This document shows positions 51,801 through 62,762 of a stretch of 64,000 nucleotides of DNA, piece by piece (within the stretch, counting starts at the first letter, position 1; each line of letters begins with the position of its first letter). Under the pieces are notes generated by a model. It made no database searches. It had not been told where the DNA came from and saw only the letters and a list, made by a program, of their open reading frames with translations. The stretch is from Craterostigma plantagineum (taxonomy: Eukaryota > Streptophyta > Magnoliopsida > Lamiales > Linderniaceae), in NCBI GenBank assembly GCA_027422505.1, contig JAPQWV010000640.1, positions 248,001 through 312,000 on the forward strand, read 5' to 3'. The translations under genes and the position numbers were made by a program.

Positions 51801-54800
51801 AAAAATGAAAATAATCATCCTAATACCAAATCGCTATTTCTAATGGTTTCTCTCATGTTCTAGTAAATGCATATCGGTTCGCTCTAGACAAAAATTATTC
51901 TCATCAACTATCAAGAAAATCTCCCCCACACCTAAACTCTGCATTGTCCTCAATGTGGAATTCTAATGAAAATTGTAGCTAAAATCTACAGATTCTCACC
52001 CTAATTTTCATTTTAATATTTCAGAGTAGATGTGAAAAGGTGATAGTGAACATAAAACTTCCCTGACAGTGATGGAGTCGTAGAAATTCCGAGCAAGATC
52101 ATATTTGTTCCTCGAGCCTAGCGAAATCTTGTAGCCTTCGTAGCCGAGAGCAAGCCTGCTTAATCATTATTGAAAACATAGATAAACGAAAATATTGTAA
52201 TAACCAAATAAAATAGGTTAATTTTGGGTTGCCTCCCAATGAGCGCTTTTCTTTAACGTCTTTGGCTAGACGTGGTCTCCGTTCTTCGAGTTCATTCATA
52301 AATGGGATGGCACAACTTGATCTCTTCCACGCTAGCCATAAAATCATTCTCAAAATAAGGTTTAAGTCTATGACCATTTACCTTGAAACAATTGTTAGAA
52401 GATATGTTCTCAATTTCAATAACGCCATTTGGGAAAGTATTTTTAACAATATATGGTCCCATCCAACGAGATTTGAGCTTACCTGGCATGAATTTCAGCC
52501 TTGAATTGTAAAGGAGAACTTTTTGACCTACCACGAATTCTTTTTTATGTAGGAGTTTGTCGTGAAATTGCTTCGTGCGTTCCTTGTACATTCTCGCATT
52601 CTCATAGGCTTCTAGGCGAATTTCTTCAAGTTCCTGTAGCTGAAATTTTCGCTCCTCACCGGCTTTTGTGGCCTCCATGTTGCACTGTTTCACTGCCCAA
52701 AAAGCACGATGTTCAATTTCAACAGGTAAATGACACATCTTACCGAAAACTAGGCGATATGGCGACATTCCGATTGGAGTTTTAAAAGCGGTACGGTACG
52801 CCCAAAGTGCATCGTCTAATCGCAAGCTCCAATCCTTACGATTCGGGTTCACGGTTTTCTCCAAAATATTCTTGACCTCCCTATTTGAAACTTCAGCTTG
52901 TCCGTTTGATTGTGGGTGATAAGTAGTGGCCAATCGATGATGTACTCCGTATTTGCGCATGAGCGCTTCCATCGTGCGATTGCAAAAATGCGTGCCTTGG
53001 TCGCTTATAATTGCACGAGGAATTCCGAACCTACTAAAGATGTTTGATTTAAGAAATCCTACAACAACTTTAGAATCGTTAGTTCGGGTAGCCTTTGCTT
53101 CTACCCACTTCGAAACATAATCAACGGCAAGCAAGATATAAAGAAAACCAAACGAGCTTGGAAAAGGTCCCATAAAATCCATTCCCCATACATCGAATAT
53201 TTCACAAACTAAAATAGGATTTTGTGGCATCTCATCTCTAAAAGAAATTGTACCTGTTTTTTGACAATTAGGACAACTCTTGCAAAATAAATAAGCATCT
53301 TTAAAAATAGATTCCCAATAAAATCCACAGTCTAAAATCTTTCTAGCTGTTCGTTTAGGTCCGAAATGTCCTCCACATGCATATGTATGACAATGAGTGA
53401 GTATATCATTAATTTCATCATTTGCAACACACCTACGTATTATTTGGTCCGAACCAATTTTCCACAAGTATGGCTCATCCCACATATAATATTTTGCGTC
53501 GCTTTTAATTTTATTTTTCCTTGACGAACTCAAATGTGAAGGCAACAAACCACTTACCAAATAATTAACTATATCGGCAAACCAAGGTTCGTGATATTCC
53601 TTACCTTGAAGGCGGAATAACTGCTCATCCGGAAATGTTTCAGTAATTGGTAATGGCTCCTCATCACGGATCAAACGGCTCAAATGGTCAGCCACGGAGT
53701 TGTCCACGCCTTTTCGGTCTTTTATTTCCCAATCAAATTCTTGAAGCAAAAGGATCCATCGAATCAAGCGTGGTTTAGACTCCTTTTTCGACAATAGATA
53801 TTTAAGAGCTGCATGGTCAGAATAAACAATAACTTTAGATCCCAATAAATAAGACCTAAACTTATCAAAAGCAAACACAATAGATAGGAGTTCTTTTTCA
53901 GTTGTTGTATAATTGCACTGAGCCGAATCGAGGGTTTTTGAGGCATAATAGATGACATGGCTCTTCTTTCCATCCTTCTGTCCAAGTACAGCTCCGACTG
54001 CGTACTTGCTCGCATCGCACATAAGTTCGAACGGTAGCTCCCAGTTTGGAGGTTGAATTATAGGTGCAGTAGTGAGTAATAGCTTTAACTTATTGAATGC
54101 CTCCTTGCACTCGTCCCCAAAATTGAATGGTACGTCATTCTGAAGTAGTCTTGACATCGGTTGAGCAATTTTTGAGAAATCTTTAATAAATCTCCTGTAA
54201 AAACCTGCATGACCAAGAAAACTTCGAATATCTCGAACATTAGTGGGGTATGGCAAATTAGAGATCAAATCGACCTTAGCCTTGTCTACTTCAATTCCTC
54301 GAGACGAAACTACATGTCCCAGAACAATTCCTTCCTTAACCATAAAGTGGCATTTTTCGTAGTTAAGTACAAGATTTTTATCAATGCATCGTTTGAGTAC
54401 TTCTACTAGATTACCAAGGCAATGATCAAACGAGTCTCCATAAACAGTAAAATCATCCATAAATATTTCAATGCATGTTTCTATTAAATCAGAAAATATA
54501 CTCATCATGCATCGTTGAAATGTACCAGGAGCATTACATAAACCAAAAGGCATGCGACGATATGCAAATGTGCCAAAGGGACATGTGAAAGTAGTTTTCT
54601 CTTGATCCTCAGGTGCTACGGCAATTTGATAATAACCAGAAAATCCATCGAGGAAACAAAAGAAAGACTTACCTGCCAGTCTTTCTAGCATTTGATCGAT
54701 GAAAGGTAGCGGAAAATGATCCTTTCGGGTAGCCGCGTTTAACTTACGAAAATCAATGCACATGCGCCAACCCGTCTGTAATCTCATTGGTACCAATTCA

Positions 54801-57800
54801 TTTTTATCATTTTTTACGAGTGAGAAACCAGATTTCTTAGGCACAACATGAACCGGACTTACCCATTGGCTATCAGATATTGGAAATATTATCCCCATAT
54901 CTAATAATTTTATTATTTCTTTCATAACTACCTCTTTCATAGCCGGATTGAGCTTTCGTTGTGCTTCTCGTATTGGCTTAGAGTCGTGCTCAAGTAGGAT
55001 CCTGTGCATGCATATCGAGGGGCTTATACCTTTGATGTCGGCCAAAGTCCATCCTATCGCGCTCTTGTATTCCTTCAAAACACGTATCAATTTCTCCTCT
55101 TGGGTGGTGGACAAGTCATTTGCAATAATGACTGGCAAAGTTTCTTCATCTCCCAAATAGCAGTACTTAAGATGTTTAGGTAGATCCTTCAGTTCTAACT
55201 TCGGTGCCTGTTCTATGGAAGGAATAATCTTTGCGTTAGGAATAGGTAATGAAAACGTGTTCTTACCCGATTGATCGTGAGCTTCTGGGTGTAATGTCAT
55301 GAGCGCGTTTCTGACATCTTCGTCCACTTCAAAATGCAAATCTTTTTCTGTTTTGCTATTTTTAATCACATAGTCGAGTTTGTCATTAGTGAAATTACGC
55401 TCAAAATCATCTCGAACAAATGCATCGATCATACTAACAGATTCGGGTTCATCAGGATATTTCATAGCATCAAACACATTCATAGTAAGTTTTTCACCAT
55501 CAAACTCAAAAGTAAGAGTTCCTGAATCAACGTCTATCTTAGTTTTAGCCGTTTTCATGAACGATCTTCCTAATAAAATAACAGCAGAATCAAGCGCATG
55601 TTCATCACCCATGTCTACTATGTAAAAATCAGCTGGAAAAATAAATTCACCACATTTTACCAACACATCTTCAACCAATCCTTCGGGATAAATAATGGAC
55701 CTATTTGCTAATTGAATACAAATATCAGTGCACTTAAGAGGTCCCATACTCATCTCATTGAACAATGATAACGGCATAACATTGATAGACGCTCCTAAGT
55801 CTAACATGGCATTATTTATTTTTCTTGTCCCTATAGTAACCGAGATAGCAAACATACCTGGGTCCTTACATTTTTGTGGAAGTTTTCGTTGAAGCGCAGC
55901 GGAAACATTGTCACTTACTAGGATTTTTCCTTCGGCTTTGTGTTTCCGTTTGTTCGAGCACATTTCCTTTAAAAATTTTGCGTAACGTGGAATCTGCTTG
56001 ATAGCATCCAAAAGTGGAATGTTGATCTCGACTTTGCTGAAGGTCTCCATTATACTCTTTTCTTCTTCTTCTTGTTTTGCCCTAACAAACCTTCCAGGAA
56101 AAGGTGGAGGAATAACAACATTAGGTTTATCTATATTAGTGTTATTACTTACCTTCAATCCTTTATCTTTTTGCATATCACTATGAGTGTTTGAAGGGCC
56201 CTCGTCATGAGTTTTTGATCCTACCTCTTTTCCGTTTCGAAGAGTCATTATACTTACATTTTCCCTTGGGTTGATCTCGACTTGTGCCGGCAGTTTTCCC
56301 TTCTCATTCTGTACTTGACTCAATTGTGTGGCCAACTGTGATACTTGCCTTTCTAAATTTTGTACGCTCGAGCGTGTTTCGTTAATGCTCGATCGAGTTT
56401 CCTGTTGAAAAATGGCAGTACTAGTTGCTAAATTCTTAACAATATTCTCCAAAGACATACCTGGTTTTGATGGTGCGGCTTGTTGAGGAGGATTTGGTGG
56501 TCTTGGTGCTTGCTGCGTAAAACCTGGCGGTCGATTTCCGTAACTCAGATTGGGGTGGTCACGCCATCCGGGATTGTATTGACTCGAGTATGGATCATAG
56601 CGTCTTTGAGATGGTCCTGTGTATCCTCCAATTGCATTGGCTTGCTCGCTAGGATCAAATTGAAGTGAAGGACAATTTGCTGTTGTATGTCCAGCAAATG
56701 TACATATACCACAAGCCTTTACCTGACTTGTCTTTCCAATCACAAGTTTTTCCACAAGAGACGTTAGCGAATCTAATTTTTGCTCAAACGAAGTAGTATT
56801 TACCTCGTTCATCCTGTGTTGGCCTACGTCTTGACGTGTTCCAAATTGTTGTGCATTCGTAGCCATGCTTGAGATAAGCCGACGTGCTTCGTCAGCCGTT
56901 TTATCGACTAGCGCTCCTCCACTTGCTGCATCAATCATGTTTCTCTCCATGGGTAGCAATCCTTCGTAGAAATATTGGATAAGCGCCAATTCTGAAATTT
57001 GGTGATATGGACAGCTTGCGCACAACCGCTTGAATCTTTCCCAGTATTCGTGCAGAGTTTCTCCGATCATTTGTCGAATCCCATATATCTCCTTCCGAAT
57101 GTTAGCGGCACGAGATGCAGGGAAAAATTTTGCAAGGAATTGTTTTTTAAGTTCGGCCCACGTAGTAATCGAACCTGATGGTAAGTAGTATAACCAGTCT
57201 TTTGCGTGATCCGCCAACGAGAATGGAAATGCGCGAAGACTTATCTGATCTTCTGTGACCCCGTTTGGTTTCATGGTTGAGCAAACCATGTGAAACTCCT
57301 TTAAGTGCTTGTGCGGATCCTCACCTGCGTTACCACGAAAAGTAGGAAGTAAATGGATTAAACCCGATTTTAACTCAAAAGGTGTTTGAAGAATAGGGAA
57401 TTCAATGCAGAGCGGCCGTTGATTAACATCTGGCGTAGCCATATCCCTCAACGTAAGACGGAGTGGTTGTTGCTGTTCGGTTTCCTCCATGTCGCTTGTT
57501 GAAAATTCCGGTTCGGATTCCGTGCTGGATATTGATATAGTCGAATCTTTTTGCCTTTTTGTTTTTCGATTCGCCTTCGCGGTCCTCTCGATTTCTGGAT
57601 CAAATACTAGTATACCTGTTCGAGAAGATCGGGGCATAAACTAGAACAAAAAAAATCGAATTAAAAACAGAAGTAAATCAGTAGACACCACCTTCCCCGG
57701 CAACGGCGCCAAAATTTGGTCGCGTCGAAAACGGCCAAAAATAAATTAATCACCTTATTCACTAAACACGAGTATAGCGACAGTAAGGATCGTCTCCACA

Positions 57801-60800
57801 GGGAAAATGGTTGATTTACTTCTAATTTCAAACTCGATCGATAATAATAATAGTAATAATAATATTACTGATAATAATAATAATATTTATACTAATAATA
57901 TTAATAATAATATTAAAGGGGGGTTTTGATGATTGAGTTTTTAACGCAATATTGGACGAAAAAAATATCGAAACTAACAATGATAAAATAATAATCGGTA
58001 AACATACCAACGAGAACGCAACTAAATTTTAATAATTCTAATGACATCGAAATAGATAAAATTAAACTTACAGCCGTGTGAATTACAACATGTTGTCTTC
58101 CTCAAAAGGCACATCAGATCTTATGCTTATCGCTCGAAAATTAAAAATAACAGAATAAATCTCTTGGCTACGCATTAACAAGCTTTAGACTCTTGTATGT
58201 TAAATAACTTATAATGTATAAAGATGGAAATGTCAAACAGCAACTAAAAGAAGCAAAAGTTCTTGAAATGAAAAAGGTGATCTATCCCTCACATCATCTA
58301 TAGTCTCTCACACCATTTATTCCCTCTCACACGCTGTAAAATAAGAATATAAGTATGGGAGTACTAATCTCTATCAGACCTCTATGGAATCCTCTCAGGT
58401 ATGTAAGTGTGTATAGATCGATAACTCCACTCAATTTCTCTATGATTTCTCACTCTCCGCAACTCACAATCCACAAAAAAAATAACCACAAGCTAATGGA
58501 TAAATCTTGAAGCTTAACCAAGTATAATAATGTTTTTTAAAACGAAAACCCAACAAAATACAAGATTAATTAAAATAACACATAGATGTAAACGAAATTA
58601 AAACGGAACCACAGATTCAAAGTAACACATGAAGAAAAATAATTCGAACTGTGAGAAAATGAGATGTCCTTCGTTAGCTCTCTGTCACTCCGTATTTATA
58701 GATGTCCATCTTCCCACATATGAACGACAGCAGCTCCTACTTTTCATAGACGTGTTTACGATCTTTTTTTCTTTCACATTCGAAACATGGGAGCTGAAAT
58801 CCCGTTCTCTGCTCCAACCTTTGAAATTTGAAGTCTCCCATCACAAAGTAATCTCTTTATTTCTTTTGTCTGCTTAGAAAACCTTCGATGTCTTCTCTTT
58901 ATTTGTTTTTGTCTGGTTGAATATGTCGCTCACCACAAAGATGTCTTTGTCTGCTTTTCTTTATTGTGCAAATCCTCTCTGTCAAAGCATTATGATATGT
59001 AAATCACGTACACTAACATCCTATGGTCCCCCACTTTAATAATTGTCTCCATGCTTGAATTAGCCTCATATAGGATATCTCCATTCTGCATAACCCACGT
59101 GTATACATTGAACCATAGGTTATCCTTTTAAAATCCTTGAGTACACGTGTTGCGAGTCCAGTGGTTGAAATGGACCAAAGAATCTGTGAAACATCGCATG
59201 ATAATTGTTGTCCAAAATTTCATTTCTGAACTATTATTTTCTCGGATATCTGTAAATCAATAAATAATTGCATAAGTGTAAGATACTTGAGCAAATTTGG
59301 ATAAATAACGTCTGATAAAACATGTTTACGGATGCAAATTATTATTCTATCAAATTCATACTTGATTGGGGTGGTTGATGGATGGCAATCCTTTCACCAT
59401 GTCCTTCTTTGATAGCAGTTCTAGTCCGCCGAAGTTTAGATGCCCATATCGAAGATGCCAAATCCATGATGGATCTTTATAGCATGTCTTGAGGCATTTC
59501 GCAACATCGTTCATGATGTTGAGGACGAACATTCGATTCCTTTGCATTGGCACCTTAGTGATTAATTTATTTGAACCGTCTCTTATAGAAAGGTTATTAT
59601 CTCTCAAGCGAATATCATAACCTTTCTCTAAGAGTTGCCCAAGACTTAAGATGTTACTCTTCATCTCCGGCACATAGTAGACATTGGAGATGAACTGGTG
59701 CCCACCATTCTTTAAGCGAATAAGAATGTTACCTTTGCCTTTCACCGCGACCTTTGATTCGTCCCCGAATGCAACATTGCCGCTCACCGATTCATCAAGC
59801 TCTACGAACATGTTCCTTTTCCCGCACATATGATTGCTCGCGCCGGTGTCTAGGTACCACTTGTTACTTTCGCCTCTTTCATCATCCTTATGGGCTAGTA
59901 GTAGAATATCTTCTTCATTTTTCTCTTCGACGTAGTTGGCCTTCTCCTCAACTTTATGTTTAGGAACTCTACAGTCGGAAGCATAGTGCCCAAACCTCTC
60001 GCAATTGTAACACTTAACTTTTGATTTATCATACCTTGATCTTGGGTTACCTCTCCCACGACCTCTCGTTGAGTTATCTCTCCTTTGATGATTGTTGTTA
60101 CCGTCATCGTTGGGCCTCCAACCTCGTCCGTATCCGTGTCCACGACCTCCTCCTCGTTCTCCTTTTTGACCGCGCCCGCGGCCTCGTCCTTGATAATTTT
60201 CATCATTATCCTTTTCTTTTGTAGGATCAACTTGCAGTTTGAGTAGTTGTTCTACAATCCCTTCCTTCTTCCTTTTCTTCTCTTCATGAGCTTGCAATGA
60301 GCCCAATAGTTGCTCCATCGTCATTTCTTCTAGATCCTTAGTTTCTTCTATGATGGCTACGATATGCTCGAATTTTGGATCTAACGAGCGAAGAATTTTC
60401 TCCATGATTCTAACATCATCAATTTTCTCGCCATTCCTCTTTAGTTGATTGGTTATTGCTAATACCCTCGAGAAGTAGTCCGACACAAGTTCATCTTGTT
60501 TCATATGCAAGGCTTCAAACTCGGCTCTTAAAGTTTGAAGACGTACCTTCTTTACCGGATCCGCTCCTTTATACGACGTTTGAAGCTTCTCCCATGCTTC
60601 CTTGGCGGTCTTTGCTTCCGAAATCTTCTCGAAAGCGTCGTCATCTAATCCTTGATAGATTAGGTAGAGAGCTTTCTTGTCTCTCTTTCGCAATTCTCTC
60701 AAACTATCCTTTTGAGTTTGAGATTCGGTTTCTTCGTTCTTCGGCTCGACGTAGCCTTTCTCCACGATATCCCATACGTCTTGTGATCCAAGGAGCGCCC

Positions 60801-62762
60801 TCATCTTGATACTCCAATTGTCGTAATTGCTCTTGTTGAGTGTCGGGACTTGGAAGGGAACCATTCCGCTCGCCATCGCCTTAGGATCTTCTAGCTCTGA
60901 TACCACTTGTTGGAAATTAGGAGTTATATCGGAAGGGGGAACTTGATATCAAAGGCTAGTGTTTAGAGGAAGAGGCTTTACAACACTTAGATTTGGTTTT
61001 CACTTGCTTGATACAAAATGCTTATACCTCACCCCTATTTATACTAGTTTCTACCACCTTAAGATTTTGCCAACACAACACGTTTCTAGAATACTCCCTA
61101 ATAATATCTAGGTTCTATAAGGTTCCGTAGAGTTCTATGGAGTTCTCTAGATTTTCCGTAAGTTTCTAGATATTGGGCTTGTAATACTCCTAAGCCCAAA
61201 TGCTCAACCCACTTATAATTATCAAAGCCCAAATCAAGTTTATTATTTTCAACAGCCCCATCCCAATTTTAGAGCAGCTGATGAATGTGCGTGTTGAAAT
61301 TTAATGGGTGCGGTTTTGCTGAATTTCGTGTCTTATGTGTGTATCGAACATTATACCTGACTTATGATGTTTCCATTCGAGCTTCTTAAGGTTATTCGTT
61401 CGTTCGAATCCATCCGCCTTTGTTGTGATAGATATTCTTTCTTTCTTCAGCAAGAAACAGTGCATCATCCATTGACCCGTTGCTTTTCGTATTAAATTCT
61501 CGATCTGTGACACATTTATTAAACTTTGCTTGATCTATGATGCATTTCTAACGTATTAAATAATAGCATGTATTCGTCTCTCGTCAGCGCCCGACGCTCT
61601 CCTTTTTTGTCGTTTACAGATGACGAGCTGATATCGCCGTGCCTCTGCAAAGGAACGCAGCAATTCGTCCACCGCTCTTGCCTGGACCACTGGCGTTCAG
61701 TGAAGGTTCGAATATGTTAAGCTTCCAACACGTGTACGTCTGTGTATGTTCGTGGCAATCAATGCCTATAACAATTTTTTTTTTTGTTTATTCGATATAT
61801 ATGTTCAGGAAGGTTTTGCCTTCTCTCACTGCACTACTTGTCAAGCTCAGTTTCATCTCCGAGTCGTTGAGCTCCAAAACTCATGGAGCAAAATAAAGTT
61901 CAGACTCTTTGTTGCTAGGGATGTGTTTCTAGTGTTCCTCGCCGTGCAAATGGTATTTACTTATCACATTAATTCACTTCCCCGAATTGTATGCTAGTTC
62001 GTTTTTTCCTCTTAATCTCGGTCTTCCTTGCCAAGGCAATAACTGCTGCATTTCATGTAATTGTATTTAATCGAAACTTCCATGGCTTCTTTCCTTTCAA
62101 GGTGATCGCCGCTCTTGGCTGGTCTGCTTACTCCATCGACCAAACCGAGAAATTCAGGAACTCAATAGACGACAGCTGGGACCGCGTCCTTGCAATGCAT
62201 CCCATGCTGTTCTACTACTGCATCGGTAAAAATCTTTGCAAAAGCAAATATAATAAAAAAATCACACTCTCACATCCATACGAAGAAGTGAGGTGTATTA
62301 TGGTTCTTTCAAAAGGTGTCGTTGGGTTCCTCATACTCGTGGGTTTTGGGGGAACGGTGATGCACTGCTTCGCGTGGGCAAGCAACCCTCGAGTGGCCGG
62401 CTGTCAGAACTGCTGCGTGGGTTGGGGTATGTTGGACTGCTTTCCCGTCTCAGTCGAAGTTTGGGTCGGGATTATCCTCGTGTCTATAGTCGTCTTCGTC
62501 GTCCTTGGAATCGCGTATGGCTTCTTCGCCGTTACTTTGGCTGTTCAAAGGATTTGGCAGAGGCACTATCACATCATGACCAAGAAAGTCCTCACTCAGG
62601 TTTGTTTCATTTGCTTCTATTTTATCTGTCTTTTTATTGTTGCCTTAATTTCGCTTCTCTAATTCTCAGGAATATGTTGTGGAGGATCTTGGCAACGATT
62701 ACACCCCGCCAATGCTCGATCCTAAACATGAACATCGTCTTAGAGCTCTTAATCTCATGTAA
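45819..62762 (+). CDS. RING-CH (RINGv/MARCH-type) E3 ubiquitin ligase, split by a 15.6 kb intron
   Basis: A 310-residue membrane-anchored E3 ligase. Exons 45819-46020, 61620-61705, 61809-61952, 62102-62225, 62316-62599, 62670-62762 (933 nt, whole codons). The RING-CH C4HC3 finger is split by intron 1: [12 protein letters not shown] in exon 1, then [24 protein letters not shown] in exon 2, and [15 protein letters not shown] in exon 3. The rest has several hydrophobic spans ([58 protein letters not shown]), then [26 protein letters not shown] and a short tail. The Arg/Leu end [11 protein letters not shown] is typical of the plant family. Intron 1 contains nested Copia and Gypsy elements in antisense orientation. 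Both exon-1 donor (c|gtacga) and exon-2 acceptor (tttacag) are intact, so the gene may still be expressed if the giant intron is spliced. M at 45798 is an alternative start. Confidence 0.9.
46172..46518 (-). repeat. Copia 3' LTR
   Basis: 347 bp. On the minus strand it contains a TATA-like gtataaataggggt (about 46298-46311). Differs from the 5' LTR at one position (ctaagttc against ctaggttc). Confidence 0.95.
46519..46530 (-). other. Copia polypurine tract
   Basis: Minus-strand gtttaagggggg directly abuts the 3' LTR, as expected for the plus-strand primer. Confidence 0.85.
46525..48642 (-). CDS. Copia pol: reverse transcriptase and RNase H
   Basis: A 705-codon frame. It starts inside the integrase C-terminal region ([18 protein letters not shown] and [22 protein letters not shown]), then carries the RVT_2 reverse transcriptase ([28 protein letters not shown], active site YVDDLIF) and RNase H with CEAEY and the [21 protein letters not shown] block. 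The apparent first Met is not a real start. The frame should continue from the integrase part upstream but is displaced by a frameshift near 48640-48655. RT sequence resembles the Tork/Tnt1-type Copia lineage by eye. Confidence 0.92.
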   Translation of the reverse strand: MARSMLKSKKIPKEFWAEAVACAVYLSNRSPTRSVWGMTPQEAWSGRKPGVSHLRVFGSIAHVHIPDEKRSKLDDKSEKYIFIGYDNNTKGYKLYNPKTKKTIISRDVIFDEEGEWDWNACRGEYNYTPFFEESNKEQSTMEQAEGEPTTPIASSHASSEDESSSERTPRFRSLKEICGVPEDQDNLTLFCLFADSEPMSFQEAVRNKNWKDAMDEEIKAIEKNDTWELTTLPKGHKAIGVKWVYKAKKNAKGEVERYKARLVAKGYSQRAGIDYDEVFAPVARLETVRLIISLAAQNNWRIHQMDVKSAFLNGVLEEEVYIEQPQGYKVDGEEDKVLRLKKALYGLKQAPRAWNSRIDKYLQGRNFTKCPYEHALYIKVQGNDILIVCLYVDDLIFTGNNPIMYEDFKREMTREFEMTDIGLMAYYLGIEVKQGDNGILITQEGYAKEILKKFKMDDANPVDTPMECGSRLTKHEEGEKVDPTFFKSLVGSLRYLTCTRPDILYAVGVVSRHMETPTTTHLKAAKRILRYIKGTTNYGLHYTSSSEFQLVGYSDSDWGGDVDDRKSTSGFVFYMGDTVFTWMSRKQPIVTLSTCEAEYVAATSCVCHAVWLRNLLKELGIPQDEPTKIHVDNKSAIALAKNPVFHDRSKHIDTRYHYIRECITRKDVEMEYVKSKDQVADIFTKPLKKEDFVRLRSMLGMTNQV
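48640..49061 (-). pseudogene. Copia pol: integrase core segment, frameshifted
   Basis: Minus-strand frame from 49061: [14 protein letters not shown], then [34 protein letters not shown] and [16 protein letters not shown]. It includes the D,D(35)E-type integrase residues in HTDVCG, SDRGGEF and the following QNGVAER block. Directly after AERKNRT one base appears missing (minus-strand aacagaacaacctcgac), so the frame leaves pol and ends at 48528. Upstream it is cut by the Gypsy insertion at 49061/49062. Confidence 0.85.
49057..49061. other. Gypsy target duplication, left copy
   Basis: catac, repeated at 59357-59361 on the far side of the Gypsy element inside Copia pol. Confidence 0.85.
49062..50703 (-). 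repeat. Gypsy 3' LTR
   Basis: 1642 bp. The boundary is set by the target duplication and by the adjoining minus-strand purine run (gtgtggggg, about 50704-50712). By this boundary the LTR starts AATTTGATAG and ends CGCGACCA on its coding strand; the TG…CA ends would start four bases in. A TAA/TAT microsatellite-like stretch lies at 49184-49258. Confidence 0.88.
50704..52291 (-). other. Gypsy 3' non-coding region
   Basis: About 1.6 kb between the pol stop and the polypurine tract. It has no frame longer than about 90 codons and no env-like or membrane-protein signature. It includes a tract of long T runs (51197-51331; A-rich on the coding strand). Athila relatives often carry an additional ORF here; this copy appears not to. 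Confidence 0.7.
52292..57637 (-). CDS. Gypsy gag-pol polyprotein
   Basis: One 1781-codon frame without stops. Order: gag domain ([39 protein letters not shown]), a short Cys/His segment ([14 protein letters not shown]), aspartic protease ([12 protein letters not shown], with DLGA in place of the usual [16 protein letters not shown]), reverse transcriptase ([32 protein letters not shown]), RNase H ([29 protein letters not shown]), and integrase with HHCC zinc finger ([17 protein letters not shown]) and the D,D,E core ([34 protein letters not shown]). No chromodomain is evident. RT and the Asp-tRNA primer site point to the Athila lineage of Ty3/Gypsy. Confidence 0.95.
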   Translation of the reverse strand: MPRSSRTGILVFDPEIERTAKANRKTKRQKDSTISISSTESEPEFSTSDMEETEQQQPLRLTLRDMATPDVNQRPLCIEFPILQTPFELKSGLIHLLPTFRGNAGEDPHKHLKEFHMVCSTMKPNGVTEDQISLRAFPFSLADHAKDWLYYLPSGSITTWAELKKQFLAKFFPASRAANIRKEIYGIRQMIGETLHEYWERFKRLCASCPYHQISELALIQYFYEGLLPMERNMIDAASGGALVDKTADEARRLISSMATNAQQFGTRQDVGQHRMNEVNTTSFEQKLDSLTSLVEKLVIGKTSQVKACGICTFAGHTTANCPSLQFDPSEQANAIGGYTGPSQRRYDPYSSQYNPGWRDHPNLSYGNRPPGFTQQAPRPPNPPQQAAPSKPGMSLENIVKNLATSTAIFQQETRSSINETRSSVQNLERQVSQLATQLSQVQNEKGKLPAQVEINPRENVSIMTLRNGKEVGSKTHDEGPSNTHSDMQKDKGLKVSNNTNIDKPNVVIPPPFPGRFVRAKQEEEEKSIMETFSKVEINIPLLDAIKQIPRYAKFLKEMCSNKRKHKAEGKILVSDNVSAALQRKLPQKCKDPGMFAISVTIGTRKINNAMLDLGASINVMPLSLFNEMSMGPLKCTDICIQLANRSIIYPEGLVEDVLVKCGEFIFPADFYIVDMGDEHALDSAVILLGRSFMKTAKTKIDVDSGTLTFEFDGEKLTMNVFDAMKYPDEPESVSMIDAFVRDDFERNFTNDKLDYVIKNSKTEKDLHFEVDEDVRNALMTLHPEAHDQSGKNTFSLPIPNAKIIPSIEQAPKLELKDLPKHLKYCYLGDEETLPVIIANDLSTTQEEKLIRVLKEYKSAIGWTLADIKGISPSICMHRILLEHDSKPIREAQRKLNPAMKEVVMKEIIKLLDMGIIFPISDSQWVSPVHVVPKKSGFSLVKNDKNELVPMRLQTGWRMCIDFRKLNAATRKDHFPLPFIDQMLERLAGKSFFCFLDGFSGYYQIAVAPEDQEKTTFTCPFGTFAYRRMPFGLCNAPGTFQRCMMSIFSDLIETCIEIFMDDFTVYGDSFDHCLGNLVEVLKRCIDKNLVLNYEKCHFMVKEGIVLGHVVSSRGIEVDKAKVDLISNLPYPTNVRDIRSFLGHAGFYRRFIKDFSKIAQPMSRLLQNDVPFNFGDECKEAFNKLKLLLTTAPIIQPPNWELPFELMCDASKYAVGAVLGQKDGKKSHVIYYASKTLDSAQCNYTTTEKELLSIVFAFDKFRSYLLGSKVIVYSDHAALKYLLSKKESKPRLIRWILLLQEFDWEIKDRKGVDNSVADHLSRLIRDEEPLPITETFPDEQLFRLQGKEYHEPWFADIVNYLVSGLLPSHLSSSRKNKIKSDAKYYMWDEPYLWKIGSDQIIRRCVANDEINDILTHCHTYACGGHFGPKRTARKILDCGFYWESIFKDAYLFCKSCPNCQKTGTISFRDEMPQNPILVCEIFDVWGMDFMGPFPSSFGFLYILLAVDYVSKWVEAKATRTNDSKVVVGFLKSNIFSRFGIPRAIISDQGTHFCNRTMEALMRKYGVHHRLATTYHPQSNGQAEVSNREVKNILEKTVNPNRKDWSLRLDDALWAYRTAFKTPIGMSPYRLVFGKMCHLPVEIEHRAFWAVKQCNMEATKAGEERKFQLQELEEIRLEAYENARMYKERTKQFHDKLLHKKEFVVGQKVLLYNSRLKFMPGKLKSRWMGPYIVKNTFPNGVIEIENISSNNCFKVNGHRLKPYFENDFMASVEEIKLCHPIYE
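57694..57711 (-). other. Gypsy primer-binding site (tRNA-Asp type)
   Basis: Minus-strand TGGCGCCGTTGCCGGGGA, five bases inside the 5' LTR. This is the sequence known as the Asp-tRNA-complementary site in Athila-type elements. Confidence 0.85.
57717..59356 (-). repeat. Gypsy 5' LTR
   Basis: 1640 bp, nearly identical to the 3' LTR. Contains the same spurious 82-codon plus-strand frame (58629-58877; also at 49976-50224). Confidence 0.9.
59356..60876 (-). CDS. Copia gag and protease, truncated by Gypsy insertion
   Basis: Starts [13 protein letters not shown] at 60876; the frame is open to 60906 through the primer-binding site. Gag (UBN2 type: [36 protein letters not shown]), then a basic Gly/Arg-rich region ([17 protein letters not shown]), CCHC zinc knuckle ([14 protein letters not shown]), aspartic protease ([13 protein letters not shown]) and the GAG-pre-integrase region ([16 protein letters not shown]). 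It breaks at the Gypsy target duplication; the integrase zinc-binding Cys pair continues on the other side at 49061. Confidence 0.92.
   Translation of the reverse strand: MASGMVPFQVPTLNKSNYDNWSIKMRALLGSQDVWDIVEKGYVEPKNEETESQTQKDSLRELRKRDKKALYLIYQGLDDDAFEKISEAKTAKEAWEKLQTSYKGADPVKKVRLQTLRAEFEALHMKQDELVSDYFSRVLAITNQLKRNGEKIDDVRIMEKILRSLDPKFEHIVAIIEETKDLEEMTMEQLLGSLQAHEEKKRKKEGIVEQLLKLQVDPTKEKDNDENYQGRGRGRGQKGERGGGRGHGYGRGWRPNDDGNNNHQRRDNSTRGRGRGNPRSRYDKSKVKCYNCERFGHYASDCRVPKHKVEEKANYVEEKNEEDILLLAHKDDERGESNKWYLDTGASNHMCGKRNMFVELDESVSGNVAFGDESKVAVKGKGNILIRLKNGGHQFISNVYYVPEMKSNILSLGQLLEKGYDIRLRDNNLSIRDGSNKLITKVPMQRNRMFVLNIMNDVAKCLKTCYKDPSWIWHLRYGHLNFGGLELLSKKDMVKGLPSINHPNQV
60894..60905 (-). other. 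Copia primer-binding site (initiator tRNA-Met)
   Basis: Minus-strand TGGTATCAGAGC, two bases inside the 5' LTR, the standard complement to the 3' end of plant initiator tRNA-Met. Confidence 0.92.
60908..61254 (-). repeat. Copia 5' LTR
   Basis: 347 bp; one base differs from the 3' LTR. Confidence 0.95.

Larger units (their letters stand above)
49062..59356 (-). mobile_element. Gypsy (Athila-like) LTR retrotransposon, apparently intact
   Basis: A 10.3 kb element inserted in the Copia pol region with target duplication catac (49057-49061 and 59357-59361). LTRs 49062-50703 and 57717-59356 (about 1.64 kb) are the same apart from two single-base indels in A/C runs that I could find. Minus strand: 5' LTR at right, primer-binding site, one long uninterrupted gag-pol frame (57637-52292), about 1.6 kb of non-coding DNA, polypurine tract, 3' LTR. 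With this frame and near-identical LTRs it could be a recently active, autonomous copy. Confidence 0.93.
46172..61254 (-). mobile_element. Copia LTR retrotransposon, interrupted by a Gypsy insertion
   Basis: Flanked by a perfect 5-bp target duplication gcccc (46167-46171 and 61255-61259). LTRs are 347 bp each (46172-46518 and 60908-61254), begin TGTTGG and end CAACA, and differ at one base that I can see. It is transcribed on the minus strand, so 60908-61254 is the 5' LTR; gag lies near 60.9-59.4 kb and the rest of pol at 49.06-46.5 kb. Without the insert the Copia element is about 4.8 kb, normal for the family. Recent insertion into RING-CH intron 1. Confidence 0.95.
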
